A stretch of DNA of 64,000 bases from G963663315 sp965204925 (GCA_965204925.1 OZ242021.1:1984001-2048000); one strand, 5' to 3'; shown: positions 26,881 through 36,825, numbered from the stretch's first letter. Notes: generated from the letters alone by a model not told the origin. Made by a program: numbers and translations.

Positions 26881-26889
26881 TGGTACAAT
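26881..26889 (+). promoter_or_regulatory. Extended -10 promoter before hflK
   Basis: TGGTACAAT matches the extended -10 form (TGn followed by TACAAT) and lies about 50 nt upstream of hflK. No clear -35 is present, which suits an extended -10 promoter. Confidence 0.4.
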
Positions 26890-26937
26890 GGCGTTGCCGA
26901 TGTGATTTCAAATTGAATCTTCTGGAGTTTACTTATA

Positions 26938-28203
26938 ATGCCCTGGAACAAACCCGGATCGGGTGATCATGACGACCCTTGGGGACAGGATAATCGTCGC
27001 AGAACCGGACGTAATCAAGCCCCGCCCGATCTTGACGAGGTGCTTCGTCAGGCCAAGGATCGTATAGAGAATTTGTTTGGCCGCCGCAGAGGATCGGGCC
27101 GCGGCGGCAACAGCGATGGCCCCGGGTCCCGCTCAAGGGGTTCGGGAGGAGCCGGACTCGTGCCCATTCTGGGAATTGTCGTGGTCGCCCTCGGCCTCTG
27201 GATATTCACCGGATTCTATACGGTCGACCAGGGTGAGCAGGCAGTGGAGTTGCGTTTCGGAAGGTACCTGGAGACCAACGACGCCGGTCTGCATTTTCAT
27301 ATCCCGACCCCGTTCGAGTCGGTGGAAATTGTCAATACCCAGAACGTAAACACGGTAGAGGTAGGCTATCGTGAAAGCGGCCGCTCTATCCAGCCCGTAC
27401 CGCGCGAGGCGCTGATGCTGACCCAGGATGAGAATATCATTGATATCCAGTTCGCCGTGCAGTATGACATCAAGGACCCCACCGATCTGTTATTCAATGT
27501 CAGTGAATACAACCAGCGGGATCTGGCGGACCAGGTCGTGCGCCAGGCCACGGAAAGCGCCGTGCGGGAAATTGTAGGCAGGAACCGGATGGATTTTGCC
27601 ATTACGGAAGGCCGCGCGCAGTTGGCATCGGAGACCAAATCACTGGTGCAGGAGATTCTCGATCGTTATGAAACGGGGATCAATATACGCACCGTTGAAA
27701 TGCAGAACGCGCAACCGCCCGAGCAGGTCAAGGATGCCTTCGACGATGTGGTCAGGGCGCGTGAGGATGAGGTTCGCCTGAAGAATCTGGCGCAAGCCTA
27801 TGCCAATGATGTTGTTCCCAGGGCGCGCGGGTTTGCCGCCAGGATTATCGAGGAGGCAGAGGCCTACCGCGCTTCCGTGATCGCCAGGGCTGAGGGGGAA
27901 ACGGCCCGATTCGAACAGGTGCTCGAGGAATATACGAAGGCGCCCGGAATCACCCGCGACCGTTTGTACCTGGAAACGATGGAACAAGTGTTCAGCAATG
28001 CAAGCAAGATGGTGATCGACCAGCCGGAGGGCGGTAATAATGTCATGTATCTGCCTCTCGACCAGCTGCTCCGCGACCGCGGGCAACAAGGCTCGACGGG
28101 CAGGAGCGGAACGCCCGATCAGAGCGTATCGGCGCTTGATACGTTGAATAACAATTCTTCAGGATCGACTGTGCGCAGTGTCGATCGTACTGTGAGGCAA
28201 TAA
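26938..28203 (+). CDS. hflK: FtsH protease modulator HflK
   Basis: HflK forms with HflC the large SPFH cage around the FtsH protease in the inner membrane. The 421-aa protein has the usual Gly/Arg-rich cytoplasmic N-terminus, one membrane helix (about residues 73-92), an SPFH domain starting VDQGEQAVELRFGRY, a coiled-coil stretch and a low-complexity C-terminus. Its stop is 1 nt before hflC, the standard hflKC operon. Confidence 0.94.
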   Translation: MPWNKPGSGDHDDPWGQDNRRRTGRNQAPPDLDEVLRQAKDRIENLFGRRRGSGRGGNSDGPGSRSRGSGGAGLVPILGIVVVALGLWIFTGFYTVDQGEQAVELRFGRYLETNDAGLHFHIPTPFESVEIVNTQNVNTVEVGYRESGRSIQPVPREALMLTQDENIIDIQFAVQYDIKDPTDLLFNVSEYNQRDLADQVVRQATESAVREIVGRNRMDFAITEGRAQLASETKSLVQEILDRYETGINIRTVEMQNAQPPEQVKDAFDDVVRAREDEVRLKNLAQAYANDVVPRARGFAARIIEEAEAYRASVIARAEGETARFEQVLEEYTKAPGITRDRLYLETMEQVFSNASKMVIDQPEGGNNVMYLPLDQLLRDRGQQGSTGRSGTPDQSVSALDTLNNNSSGSTVRSVDRTVRQ

Positions 28204-28204
28204 A

Positions 28205-29083
28205 ATGACCGGTAAAACAATGTTGGGCGTCGTGCTTGCGGCCATAATTGGCGCCCTTGTATTTTCCGCGGCTTATGTGGTGGATGAGAGGGAAAAGGCG
28301 ATCGTGTTCAAATTCGGTGAGATCATTCGTTCCGATGTACAGCCCGGGCTGCATTGGAAAATTCCGTTTATCAACAATGTCCGGTTCTTTGATGCCAGGG
28401 TGCAGACGATGGACGCGGACCCGGAATCCTATCTGACCCAGGAAAAGAAAAACCTGATTGTGGATTCTTTCGTCAAGTGGAGAGTGAAGGATGTTCATCA
28501 ATACTACACTCGTTTGCAAGGAAGCAAGGCGAATGCCCGCTCACGGCTGTCGCAACGGGTGAATGACAGCCTGCGTCAGGAATTCGGCAAGCGCTCTGTC
28601 CAGGAGGTTATTTCAGGCGACCGCAAGGTAATCATGGAGACGGTGCGTACGGAAATGAATGAGGAGGCGGCCACGTTGGGCATAGAAGTGATTGATGTAC
28701 GCCTTAAACGGGTGGACCTCGACACGACAATCAGTGAGCGTGTTTATCAGCGTATGGCTGCCGAAAGGGAACGGGTTGCCAAGGAGTTGCGCGCACAGGG
28801 CGAGGAGGTTGCCGAGAAGATTCGGGCGGACGCAGACCGGCAGCGTCTGATACTGCTGGCCGATGCCGAGCGTGAGGCCGAAGTGCTTCGCGGTGAAGGC
28901 GATGCCATTGCGACCGCCGCATACGCGGAAGTTTTTGGCAAGGATACCGAATTCTATAATTTCTATCGCAGCCTGAATGCTTACCGGGGCAGCTTTTCCA
29001 GCAAACAGGATCTGATCATTGTCGATCCGAGTTCGGAGTTCTTCGAGTACTTCAAACAGTCGCGGGTGGAGACAGCCAATTAG
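28205..29083 (+). CDS. hflC: FtsH protease modulator HflC
   Basis: This 292-aa partner of HflK has an N-terminal helix, then VVDEREKAIVFKFGEI starting the SPFH domain and a C-terminal coiled coil (ELRAQGEEVAEKIRADADRQR). YNFYRSLNAYRGSF near the end is typical of HflC. It is translationally linked to hflK and precedes the DUF2065 gene by 22 nt. Confidence 0.95.
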   Translation: MTGKTMLGVVLAAIIGALVFSAAYVVDEREKAIVFKFGEIIRSDVQPGLHWKIPFINNVRFFDARVQTMDADPESYLTQEKKNLIVDSFVKWRVKDVHQYYTRLQGSKANARSRLSQRVNDSLRQEFGKRSVQEVISGDRKVIMETVRTEMNEEAATLGIEVIDVRLKRVDLDTTISERVYQRMAAERERVAKELRAQGEEVAEKIRADADRQRLILLADAEREAEVLRGEGDAIATAAYAEVFGKDTEFYNFYRSLNAYRGSFSSKQDLIIVDPSSEFFEYFKQSRVETAN

Positions 29084-29105
29084 CCGCGGCATTTGAATTT
29101 CTGCT

Positions 29106-29297
29106 GTGCTGGACTGGAAGGATTTGGCGGCTGCGTTTGCCTTGTATCTGGTGCTTGAAGGATTGATTCCGTTTTTTAATCCCGAGGGTTTCAGACGATT
29201 CATCATGCAGATGGTGCGGATACCGGATTCGAGGTTGAGAGTCTATGGGCTTGTCAGCATGATCGCGGGAGTTGTACTGCTGTACATTGTCAGATAG
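29106..29297 (+). CDS. DUF2065 (YjeT-like) small membrane protein
   Basis: This 63-aa protein from a GTG start has two hydrophobic segments and the family core YLVLEGLIPFFNPEGFRR. DUF2065 genes sit between hflC and purA in many gammaproteobacteria, exactly as here. The function is unknown; it is predicted in the inner membrane, perhaps linked to HflKC. Confidence 0.85.
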   Translation: MLDWKDLAAAFALYLVLEGLIPFFNPEGFRRFIMQMVRIPDSRLRVYGLVSMIAGVVLLYIVR

Positions 29298-29372
29298 CGC
29301 AGAATCTCCAGGTGGCGCCAGGGCGCCAGACAGATTTCACGACAGATTCCGGGACACGGAAATTTAATAGAA

Positions 29373-30665
29373 ATGGCGAAGAATGTCGTATTGCTGGGTG
29401 GCCAATGGGGAGATGAAGGAAAAGGCAAGATTGTTGATCTGTTGACCGATCATGCCGATGCAGTGGTTCGTTTCCAGGGTGGAAACAACGCCGGACACAC
29501 ACTGGTCATCAATGGGCATAAAACCGTATTGCACCTGATCCCGTCCGGTGCCTTGCGGGAGGGGGTTGAGTGTTTGATCGGCAATGGCGTGGTTTTGAAC
29601 ATTACGGAATTACTGAAAGAGATTGCCGGCCTCGCGCAGCGGGGTATTGATATCGAAAACCGTTTGACGGTGAGTTATGCCTGCCCGATTATTTTGCCTT
29701 GCCACGTTGCGCTGGATGAGGCCCGCGAGAGAGCAAGGGGGCGGAAAGCTATCGGTACAACGGGGAGGGGCATTGGCCCGGCTTATGAGGACAAGGTCGC
29801 AAGACGCGGGTTGAGAGTTGCGGACTTGCTTCGAACCGACAGTTTTCGTATCAAACTGCAAGAGTTGCTGGAATATCACAATTATGTGCTCAGGCATTAT
29901 TTCGCCTCGCGCCCGGTTGATTACCGGACTATCCTGGATGAGGCGTTGGCTCAGGCGGGGCGGATTCAGGGCATGGTCGGTGACGTTGCCATGCGTTTGG
30001 CAGAATTCCGCAGTCAGGGGAAGTCTGTTTTATTCGAAGGCGCCCAGGGCATGTTGCTGGACATTGATCATGGCACGTACCCTTATGTCACGTCCTCCAA
30101 CACAGTTGGCGCTGCAGCGGCGGTTGGCGCCGGAACCGGACCTATGGATATTGATTTCGTTCTGGGTATTACCAAAGCCTATACCACACGAGTGGGAGCA
30201 GGTCCGTTTCCGACTGAATTGACTGATCCGATCGGCAAGCATTTGCAGGATAAGGGGGCTGAATATGGCGCTACGACCGGGCGCCCGCGGCGTTGCGGCT
30301 GGCTGGATGTGGTGGCATTACGCAGGGCGAAACAGGTCTGTGGTTTGAATGCGTTGTGTGTTACCAAACTGGATGTGCTGGATGGGCTGGACAATGTAAA
30401 AATCTGTACCGCCTACCGTTGTAACGGGCAGCTCCTTGACCTGCCTCCCTGGTGCGTGGAAGATATGGAAAAATGTGAGCCGTTATTCGAGCAACTGCCC
30501 GGCTGGAAGGAAGTCTCGCAGGGAATGCGTCATTATCATGACCTGCCAGTGAACGCCAGGGCTTATCTCAGCCGCATTTCCGAATTGCTGGCGTTGCCGA
30601 TCGACATGATTTCTACCGGTGTGGAACGCGATGATACGATCACGCTGAATCATCCGTTCAAATAA
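29373..30665 (+). CDS. purA: Adenylosuccinate synthetase
   Basis: This enzyme of AMP synthesis joins IMP and aspartate using GTP. The 430-aa protein opens with VVLLGGQWGDEGKGKIVD, the GTP/IMP-binding motif with the catalytic Asp. GNNAGHTL and TGRPRRCGWLD are also conserved, and the length is standard. The first codon ATG 29373 follows a 75-nt gap after DUF2065. Confidence 0.96.
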   Translation: MAKNVVLLGGQWGDEGKGKIVDLLTDHADAVVRFQGGNNAGHTLVINGHKTVLHLIPSGALREGVECLIGNGVVLNITELLKEIAGLAQRGIDIENRLTVSYACPIILPCHVALDEARERARGRKAIGTTGRGIGPAYEDKVARRGLRVADLLRTDSFRIKLQELLEYHNYVLRHYFASRPVDYRTILDEALAQAGRIQGMVGDVAMRLAEFRSQGKSVLFEGAQGMLLDIDHGTYPYVTSSNTVGAAAAVGAGTGPMDIDFVLGITKAYTTRVGAGPFPTELTDPIGKHLQDKGAEYGATTGRPRRCGWLDVVALRRAKQVCGLNALCVTKLDVLDGLDNVKICTAYRCNGQLLDLPPWCVEDMEKCEPLFEQLPGWKEVSQGMRHYHDLPVNARAYLSRISELLALPIDMISTGVERDDTITLNHPFK

Positions 30666-30721
30666 CCCGGATCAATTGCTGCCAATGTTATGAGTACGAA
30701 TAATCCGGAGGAGAATTTTCC

Positions 30722-32185
30722 ATGACCGATATGAACCTTGATGACGCGGGAGTTTTTCATGATCAGTGTTACATCAATGGCCAATGGAGAAGTGCGAACA
30801 GCGGGAAAACAATTGATGTGACCAACCCGGCCAATGGCGCCGTTATTGCCAGAGTGCCGCGTATGGGCGCTGTGGAAACAGCCGAGGCGCTTGCGGCAGC
30901 CGATCAGGCGCAAAAGAGCTGGCGCAATACGCTGGGCAAGGAACGCTGCGATATTTTACGGCGCTGGCATGATCTGATGATCGAGAATCGCGAAGATCTT
31001 GCCCGTATAATGACTGCCGAGCAAGGCAAGCCTCTGGCGGAAGCGCGCGGAGAAATCACTTATTCCGCCTCATTCCTCGACTGGTTTGCCAGCGAGGCGC
31101 GTCGTGTGGGTGGTGAAACGATACCTCAGCACCAGTCCGACAAACGGATTGTCGTGATCAGACAGCCGGTCGGAGTTTGTGTGGCGATCACTCCATGGAA
31201 CTTTCCGTCCGCGATGATTACCCGAAAGGTCGCTCCCGCTCTGGCAGCCGGATGCGCAGTCGTAGCCAAGCCTGCAACACAAACCCCGCTGTCCGCGTTC
31301 GCGCTTTGTGAACTGGCCGAGCGGGCCGGGCTGCCAGCCGGTTTGCTCAGTGTGCTGACCGGTTCTTCATCGGAGATTGGCAGTGAAATGACCTCGAATC
31401 CGGTGGTCAGGCACTTGAGTTTTACCGGATCAACCGAGGTCGGTCGATTCCTGATGAGGCAATGTTCCTCATCGATCATCAAGGTGGCGCTGGAACTCGG
31501 CGGCAACGCCCCGTTCATTGTATTCGACGATGCCGATGTCGATGCGGCGGTGGAAGGAGCCATGATCTCCAAATACCGCAATAGCGGACAAACCTGTGTT
31601 TGCGCCAACCGCATCTATGTCCAGGACGGGGTCTACGATGAGTTTGCGGAGAAATTGTCCATTGCGGTGAGCCGCCTCAGGGTAGGGGACGGGATGCAGG
31701 ACGGGGTCACCCAGGGGCCGCTCATTGATATGGATGCTGTGCAAAAAGTCGAGGATCACATTGCCGATGCGGTTCAACATGGGGCGGAAGTGGTTGTCGG
31801 CGGCAGTCGACATGAATTGGGCGGCACGTGGTTTGAGCCGACATTACTGTGCAACGTGACCCGGGATATGCAAGTGGCGAGAGAAGAAACATTCGGGCCA
31901 TTGGCGCCCTTGTTCCGGTTCGGGCATGAAGCGGAAGTGGTCGAGATGGCAAACGATACCGAATTCGGTTTGGCGTCCTATTTTTACAGCCGGGATTTGG
32001 CCAGGGTCTGGCGAGTGGCGGAACAGCTGGAATACGGAATGGTCGGCATCAATACCGGACTGATTTCCACGGAAGTCGCTCCTTTTGGGGGGGTCAAGCA
32101 GTCAGGTTTGGGTCGGGAAGGATCCAGTCATGGTATAGAGGAGTACCTGGAGATGAAATATTTGTGTATCGGCGGGATTTCCTGA
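30722..32185 (+). CDS. gabD: NAD(P)-dependent succinate-semialdehyde dehydrogenase
   Basis: This 487-aa aldehyde dehydrogenase has the general-base Glu in VALELGGNAPFIVF and the catalytic Cys in NSGQTCVCANRI; both surroundings match GabD rather than betaine or other aldehyde dehydrogenases. ATG 30722 follows CCGGAGGAG. It would oxidise succinate semialdehyde from GABA/putrescine breakdown to succinate, linking to the amine importer and aminotransferase at 11929-20110, but it lies alone here. Confidence 0.87.
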   Translation: MTDMNLDDAGVFHDQCYINGQWRSANSGKTIDVTNPANGAVIARVPRMGAVETAEALAAADQAQKSWRNTLGKERCDILRRWHDLMIENREDLARIMTAEQGKPLAEARGEITYSASFLDWFASEARRVGGETIPQHQSDKRIVVIRQPVGVCVAITPWNFPSAMITRKVAPALAAGCAVVAKPATQTPLSAFALCELAERAGLPAGLLSVLTGSSSEIGSEMTSNPVVRHLSFTGSTEVGRFLMRQCSSSIIKVALELGGNAPFIVFDDADVDAAVEGAMISKYRNSGQTCVCANRIYVQDGVYDEFAEKLSIAVSRLRVGDGMQDGVTQGPLIDMDAVQKVEDHIADAVQHGAEVVVGGSRHELGGTWFEPTLLCNVTRDMQVAREETFGPLAPLFRFGHEAEVVEMANDTEFGLASYFYSRDLARVWRVAEQLEYGMVGINTGLISTEVAPFGGVKQSGLGREGSSHGIEEYLEMKYLCIGGIS

Positions 32186-32222
32186 TCGACGTCCGACCGA
32201 GTCCCGAATCGGCGCCAGGCTA

Positions 32223-32250
32223 TTGACATTGAGCCGATGTTGTTTAGAAT
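32223..32250 (+). promoter_or_regulatory. Promoter of LysM lipoprotein gene
   Basis: TTGACA (32223-32228) and TAGAAT (32245-32250) with a 16-nt spacer form a near-consensus sigma-70 promoter 55 nt upstream of the start codon. Confidence 0.6.
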
Positions 32251-32305
32251 CCCGACAAGGGTTATATTTTGATGTTGAATAAACAATTAACTGTGGAAAT
32301 CAATC

Positions 32306-32773
32306 ATGCGAAGAGCTTCTGATAGTGTCCTGCCGACGCTTAAATTCATCACACTCGTGTTTGTGTCCCTGTTTGTTTCAGGTTGTATCAGCGCGAAAAG
32401 CAAGCCGACCGAAGAAGCTGTTCCGGCAGAAGCGGCAGTCCCCGAAGCCGTGGAGCCTGTAGCTCCCGAACCCGTGCCGGCGCCTGAGCCCGAACCCGCG
32501 CCGCTGACTGTTTGGACTGTAGCGCAAGGGGAGAACCTGTGGTGCATAGCCGCCCAGCAAGAAGTTTACAACGTCGCCGAGCAATGGCCGCTGATTTACA
32601 AGGCAAACCTGGAGATCACGGATGCCGACCTGATCTATCCCGGACAGATTCTTGATATTCCGCGAAACTCCTCGCAAAGCGAGATAGACTCCGCCGTCCA
32701 GCATGCCAGAACAAGAGGCGCCTGGACGCTTGGGGTGACCGAGGCTTCCGATCTCGAGTACCTGAAAAACTGA
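32306..32773 (+). CDS. LysM-domain lipoprotein
   Basis: The 155-aa protein has a lipoprotein signal with the lipobox VSGC (Cys30). A low-complexity Pro/Glu/Ala stretch (residues about 36-68) follows. A LysM domain then starts at WTVAQGENLWCIAAQQEVY and includes NADLIYPGQILDIP-like sequence. It would be an outer-membrane or periplasmic peptidoglycan-binding lipoprotein. The partner enzyme is unknown, and it has its own promoter. Confidence 0.75.
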   Translation: MRRASDSVLPTLKFITLVFVSLFVSGCISAKSKPTEEAVPAEAAVPEAVEPVAPEPVPAPEPEPAPLTVWTVAQGENLWCIAAQQEVYNVAEQWPLIYKANLEITDADLIYPGQILDIPRNSSQSEIDSAVQHARTRGAWTLGVTEASDLEYLKN

Positions 32774-33127
32774 CGATATGACCCTTGCCGAAGGCGAAAG
32801 ACGTTCTGGCTGATATGCTGCGTCCGTCGATTATTACCGGCTGACCGGGAAGCCTTTTTTCGGCTCCCGCGTCCGGTCGTACAGGAAGGAAGGCGTGTCG
32901 GCGTCGGTCTTACGCCACCGGGGTTTGAACTTCCGGCTCCTGAAATGCGGCGGGATGTCTAACAGGTTGTAACCTTCTCGTTCCCCGGCCGGTGGTAGCT
33001 GTTTTACCCGGTGGCGGGTGTTCTTGCGCTTTCCCTTCGGCAACTCCGTCGTTTCCGGGGAAACGCCGTTTGAGATCATTCGGTTGCCTGTTGTCTTGCA
33101 GAACCTTCGGAGAACTGTATTTTCAAG
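32774..33127. other. Intergenic gap with one hairpin
   Basis: No convincing gene is seen. GGG-A-AGCC (32847-32854) pairs with GGCTCCC (32862-32868) around a T-rich loop, flanked by GACCGG/CCGGTC; the T-run lies in the loop, so it is not a standard terminator. An 81-codon minus-strand frame (33079 to 32834) has no ribosome-binding site and no recognised homology. Confidence 0.3.
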
Positions 33128-34939
33128 ATGTCTGTCCTGGAACAAGACGTATCGCTGAGTTCCGGGTTGCAACCGCGAACCGTTCTGGCCCACTATCGCG
33201 GCGCCCTGATCACGGTTGGCGCATTGAGCGCGGTCGTGAACCTGTTGATGCTTACGGGTCCGTTGTTCATGCTCCAGATTTACGACCGGGTATTGACCAG
33301 CGGATCGGAAGAGACGCTGGTCGCGCTGTTCGCCATTGTCGTTTACCTGTACGGATTGAGGGGTTTGCTGGATGGTCTGAACGGACGCATCCTGTCGAGG
33401 GTGGGCGCGGGATTCCAGACAACCCTTGATGATCGGGTGTTTGATGCCGCTAACCGCGTCTCGCGTGAGCGCTCTTCCCGTGAATATACCACGCAAAGGT
33501 TGCAGGACCTGGAGACGATACGCAAGTTCCTGTCCTCTCCGGCGCCGGGCGCGGTCCTTGATCTGCCGTGGACGCCCTTCTTTATCGGGATCATCTTTAT
33601 TTTCCATCCACAGTTGGGATGGCTTGCGGTCGCGGGCGGGACCGTGCTGGTGGCGCTGGCATTGATAAACAAGAAGGTCACGCACAAGCCTCAGGAGAGG
33701 GCCGGCCGGCTTTCTGTAGAGGCCATTCTCCGTGCCGAGGAATTGAATCGTGAATTTGATACGGTACGCAGCCTTGGCATGGTCAAGCCATTGCGCGCAC
33801 GATGGCGGAGCGTGCGCGAAGCAGCTCTTGAGCAGGGAATGCGCGCGTCGGATACGGGAGGGGGCTACACGGCCGCGAGCAAGGCGTTCCGGCTGTTATT
33901 GCAGTCCGTGATGCTGGCCCTGGGCGCCTGGCTGGTGCTTGGGAATGAATTGACGCCGGGCGCCATGATTGCGGCATCCATTCTGCTTGGCCGCGCATTG
34001 CAGCCGCTTGAGCAGGTGATTTCGTATTCGTCCATTATTCAGCAGGCCCGCTCGGGCTGGGTGGCCGTGTCGAAACTTCTCGCGACCGTGCCTCCGGAAG
34101 CCCCGCCGATGGTTATGCCGCGTCCATCGGCCCAGTTGCAGGTACGCAATCTGAGCGTTCTTGATCCGAACCGCAAAGCCAGATTGTTACTTGATGTGAG
34201 TTTTGATGTGCAGCCGGGTGAAGCAGTCGCGGTGGTCGGTCCGAGCGGCGCCGGAAAGTCCACACTGGCGAAGGTCCTGGCCGGGTTGTGGTCCTCTGCT
34301 CATGGCGAAATTCGTTTGGGCGGAGCCACGCTGTCGGCCTGGGGAGATGCGTTTTGGCGGAAGCACCTGGGCTATTTGCCGCAGGATGTGACGCTTTTCT
34401 CCGGCAGTGTAGCGGAGAACATATCCCGTTTTGATCCCGACGCAGACGAGGAGAGTGTCATTCAGGCAGCCATGGCGGCGGGCGCCCACGAGATGATCCT
34501 GTCTCTGCCCGATGCCTACAACACGATAGTTCGCGGTGACAGCGGTTTGTCGGGCGGGCAGCGCCAGCGTATTGGTCTGGCGCGGGCGTTGTATGGCAAC
34601 CCGGCGTTGCTTGTGCTGGATGAGCCGGACGCGAACCTGGACGATGCGGGTATGCGGGCATTGCATCATGCCATTGCAGGCGCCAAAACCGAGGGGAGGG
34701 CCGTGGTGTTCATCGCGCACCGGCGCTCATTGCTGATCGAGAGCAACCGGGTTATTGTACTCGAAAGGGGGCGTCCTCTCCTTTTCGGACCGAAGGAGAA
34801 GGTATTGCCTCGCCTGCCAGGGTTTCAACCCTCCCGCAAAAGCATGACTGTACAAAAAAGCGCGCCCCCCCAAAGCGGGGAAGAGCCGCAGGGTGGGCGC
34901 GAGATCTCCCTGTCCGCGAAGGACACCAGTCAGGGATGA
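33128..34939 (+). CDS. Type I secretion ABC transporter (PrtD/HlyB-like)
   Basis: This 603-aa export ATPase has a membrane domain (about 1-300) with LTGPLFMLQIYDRVLTSGSEETLVAL, the signature of PrtD-type exporters without an N-terminal peptidase domain. The nucleotide-binding domain follows: Walker A GPSGAGKST, signature LSGGQRQR, Walker B LLVLDEP, then HRRS near the switch. It overlaps the adaptor gene (ATGA). No TolC or RTX substrate gene is in the window, so the cargo is unknown. Confidence 0.85.
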   Translation: MSVLEQDVSLSSGLQPRTVLAHYRGALITVGALSAVVNLLMLTGPLFMLQIYDRVLTSGSEETLVALFAIVVYLYGLRGLLDGLNGRILSRVGAGFQTTLDDRVFDAANRVSRERSSREYTTQRLQDLETIRKFLSSPAPGAVLDLPWTPFFIGIIFIFHPQLGWLAVAGGTVLVALALINKKVTHKPQERAGRLSVEAILRAEELNREFDTVRSLGMVKPLRARWRSVREAALEQGMRASDTGGGYTAASKAFRLLLQSVMLALGAWLVLGNELTPGAMIAASILLGRALQPLEQVISYSSIIQQARSGWVAVSKLLATVPPEAPPMVMPRPSAQLQVRNLSVLDPNRKARLLLDVSFDVQPGEAVAVVGPSGAGKSTLAKVLAGLWSSAHGEIRLGGATLSAWGDAFWRKHLGYLPQDVTLFSGSVAENISRFDPDADEESVIQAAMAAGAHEMILSLPDAYNTIVRGDSGLSGGQRQRIGLARALYGNPALLVLDEPDANLDDAGMRALHHAIAGAKTEGRAVVFIAHRRSLLIESNRVIVLERGRPLLFGPKEKVLPRLPGFQPSRKSMTVQKSAPPQSGEEPQGGREISLSAKDTSQG

Positions 34940-36237
34940 ACGCTGCGGTCAGCGCGAAATGGTCGGCGTCCCGGCCCGTGCGTTCCGGTCTGATTATTCT
35001 GACGATCGGGTTTGTCGGCGCGTTGGCCTGGGCTTCGGTCGCGGAGATTCGCGGCGCCGTCATTGCCTCGGGCAGTGTCGAGGTGGAATCCGGGCGTCAG
35101 GTGATCCAGCATCCTGATGGCGGCATCGTGGCGGCGATCCGGGTACGCGACGGTGAACGGGTAGATGAGGGTGCGGCAATCCTGGAACTGGACGCCACCG
35201 AGCTGGCTTCCGAGCAGTCGCTCCTCGTTCGGCAATCCCGCGAGGCGCGGGCACAGATCGATCGTCTGTCGGTCGAATCGGGAGGCGGCGAGCAGCTGGT
35301 TTTCCGGGATCAGAACCTTGCTGAAAACGATCCCGTTGTGAAGACGCTTCTGACCGAGGAGCGAACGCTGTTTGATACGGGCCGTGAATTACTGGCGCAG
35401 ACCGTTGCGCAGATTGAAGAGCGCAAGGTATCGACGGCGTCTTATATCGAAGGCATGAAGTTGCAACTGGCAGCCACGCAGGATCAGTTGGATCTGATTG
35501 AATCGGAAGTCCGCGACAAGGAAGCGCTTCTTGAAAAAGCCATGATCGCCCGACCCGAAGTACTGCGGTTGTTGCGGGAAAAGGCGCGCCTGCGGGGGGT
35601 GGTCGGTGAAATGAAAGCCGAAATCGCACAAGGTCAGAGCGCTATTGCGTCCTATGAATTCGAGCGCCTGCGCATTCTTTCCGGAAGGCGCGAGAAGGCG
35701 CAGGCGGAGATGCGCGCCTTGCAGTTACGCGAAGCCGAAATTACTGAACGTTTGCGGGCCATCGAGACCCGTCTTTCGCGGCTTGTATTGCGGGCGCCGA
35801 TGGCGGGTGTGGTGCACGGCCTCAGGGTGTTTACCGTTGGCGGGGTCATTCCGGCGGGGGTGGAAGTAGCGATGATCGTTCCGGACGGGGTGCCTCTCGT
35901 GCTCAGCGTCCGTATTGATCCGGGCCAGATTGATGAAGTACAGCCCGGACAGGATGTCACCGTGATCTTTCAGTCCTTCAATACCCGTACCGCCCCGGAG
36001 TTCATCGGACGGGTACGTACCGTTTCCGCCGATACGATCGTGGATGAGGGAACCGGTTTATCGTTTTATACCGCGAGGGTTGTGCTTGACGAGCCGTCCG
36101 AGGAGGCAGCCCGTGTACGCGGGATTCTGCCTGGCATGCCGGTCGACGCGTTTATCCAGACCCGCGCTCGCACGCCGGTCGATTTCCTGCTGGATCCATT
36201 CGTCTACTACATCCGGCACGCTTTCCGGGAAGAATAA
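34936..36237 (+). CDS. HlyD-family membrane fusion protein of type I secretion
   Basis: This 433-aa adaptor starts inside the preceding stop (ATGA). It has a single N-terminal helix (about 16-34), a split lipoyl-like domain (GSVEVESGRQVIQHPDGGIV and the later LRAPMAGVVHGL), a long coiled-coil hairpin between, and a C-terminal beta-barrel. It bridges the inner-membrane ABC transporter and an outer-membrane channel encoded elsewhere. Confidence 0.87.
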   Translation: MNAAVSAKWSASRPVRSGLIILTIGFVGALAWASVAEIRGAVIASGSVEVESGRQVIQHPDGGIVAAIRVRDGERVDEGAAILELDATELASEQSLLVRQSREARAQIDRLSVESGGGEQLVFRDQNLAENDPVVKTLLTEERTLFDTGRELLAQTVAQIEERKVSTASYIEGMKLQLAATQDQLDLIESEVRDKEALLEKAMIARPEVLRLLREKARLRGVVGEMKAEIAQGQSAIASYEFERLRILSGRREKAQAEMRALQLREAEITERLRAIETRLSRLVLRAPMAGVVHGLRVFTVGGVIPAGVEVAMIVPDGVPLVLSVRIDPGQIDEVQPGQDVTVIFQSFNTRTAPEFIGRVRTVSADTIVDEGTGLSFYTARVVLDEPSEEAARVRGILPGMPVDAFIQTRARTPVDFLLDPFVYYIRHAFREE

Positions 36238-36250
36238 TACTGGCGTGGAA

Positions 36251-36658
36251 CTAATCTGAAGCGGAGGTGTCCACGGGTTGGAGCAGCCCTTTTTCCTGCA
36301 ATACTTTTCGCGCGACCCGGAAACATTCGAGTGATTGGGGGAGGCCGCAGTAGATTCCGATGACGTGGCAGATAGCGCGAATCTGATTCTTGCTTACGCC
36401 GTTGGTAATCGCTCCGCGGCAATGAACCTCCCATTCGTGCATGCGCCCCAGGGCGCCGATCATGGTGAGGTTCATCATGGAGCGGGTTTTGGCGTCAATA
36501 CAGTCGTCGCCCCAGCCGAACCCCCAGCACCATTCGGTCATCATTTCCTGAAACGGGCGGGTAAATTCGTCTGCCTGTTCCAGGTTCTTTTTGACATATT
36601 CGGCGCCCAGCGTTGCCTTGCGCCGGTTCACCCCCAGTTCAAATCTTTCTTTGTCCAT
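36251..36658 (-). CDS. Carboxymuconolactone decarboxylase (CMD) family protein
   Basis: This 135-aa all-helical protein has the CMD core DAKTRSMMNLTMIGALGRMHEWEVHCRGAI, with the conserved H-E-x-x-x-H pattern. It resembles gamma-carboxymuconolactone decarboxylase (PcaC-like) more than AhpD, since the redox CxxC is absent. No protocatechuate genes are nearby, so the substrate is open. Confidence 0.78.
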   Translation of the reverse strand: MDKERFELGVNRRKATLGAEYVKKNLEQADEFTRPFQEMMTEWCWGFGWGDDCIDAKTRSMMNLTMIGALGRMHEWEVHCRGAITNGVSKNQIRAICHVIGIYCGLPQSLECFRVARKVLQEKGLLQPVDTSASD

Positions 36659-36825
36659 GACACTCTCTCTGTGGTTGGTTTATTGGTTGCAGTACAGGAT
36701 CAGTCGTCCGATTCCGGTATTTTACTGTACGGGTCGTGTACAGCGCCAGCCGGCGATACTTGCCCGTCCCGGTTTGCCAATGAGGAAGTCGAGTGGGTGG
36801 CAGGCGGAGTTATGGCCGGATGTTA

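Noticed and set aside
32834..33685. 284-codon minus-strand frame opposite the type I secretion ATPase gene
   Set aside because: It lies mainly antisense to an intact gene with clear ABC motifs, has no ribosome-binding site and resembles no family. The part outside the gene (81 codons) is only noted under the gap.
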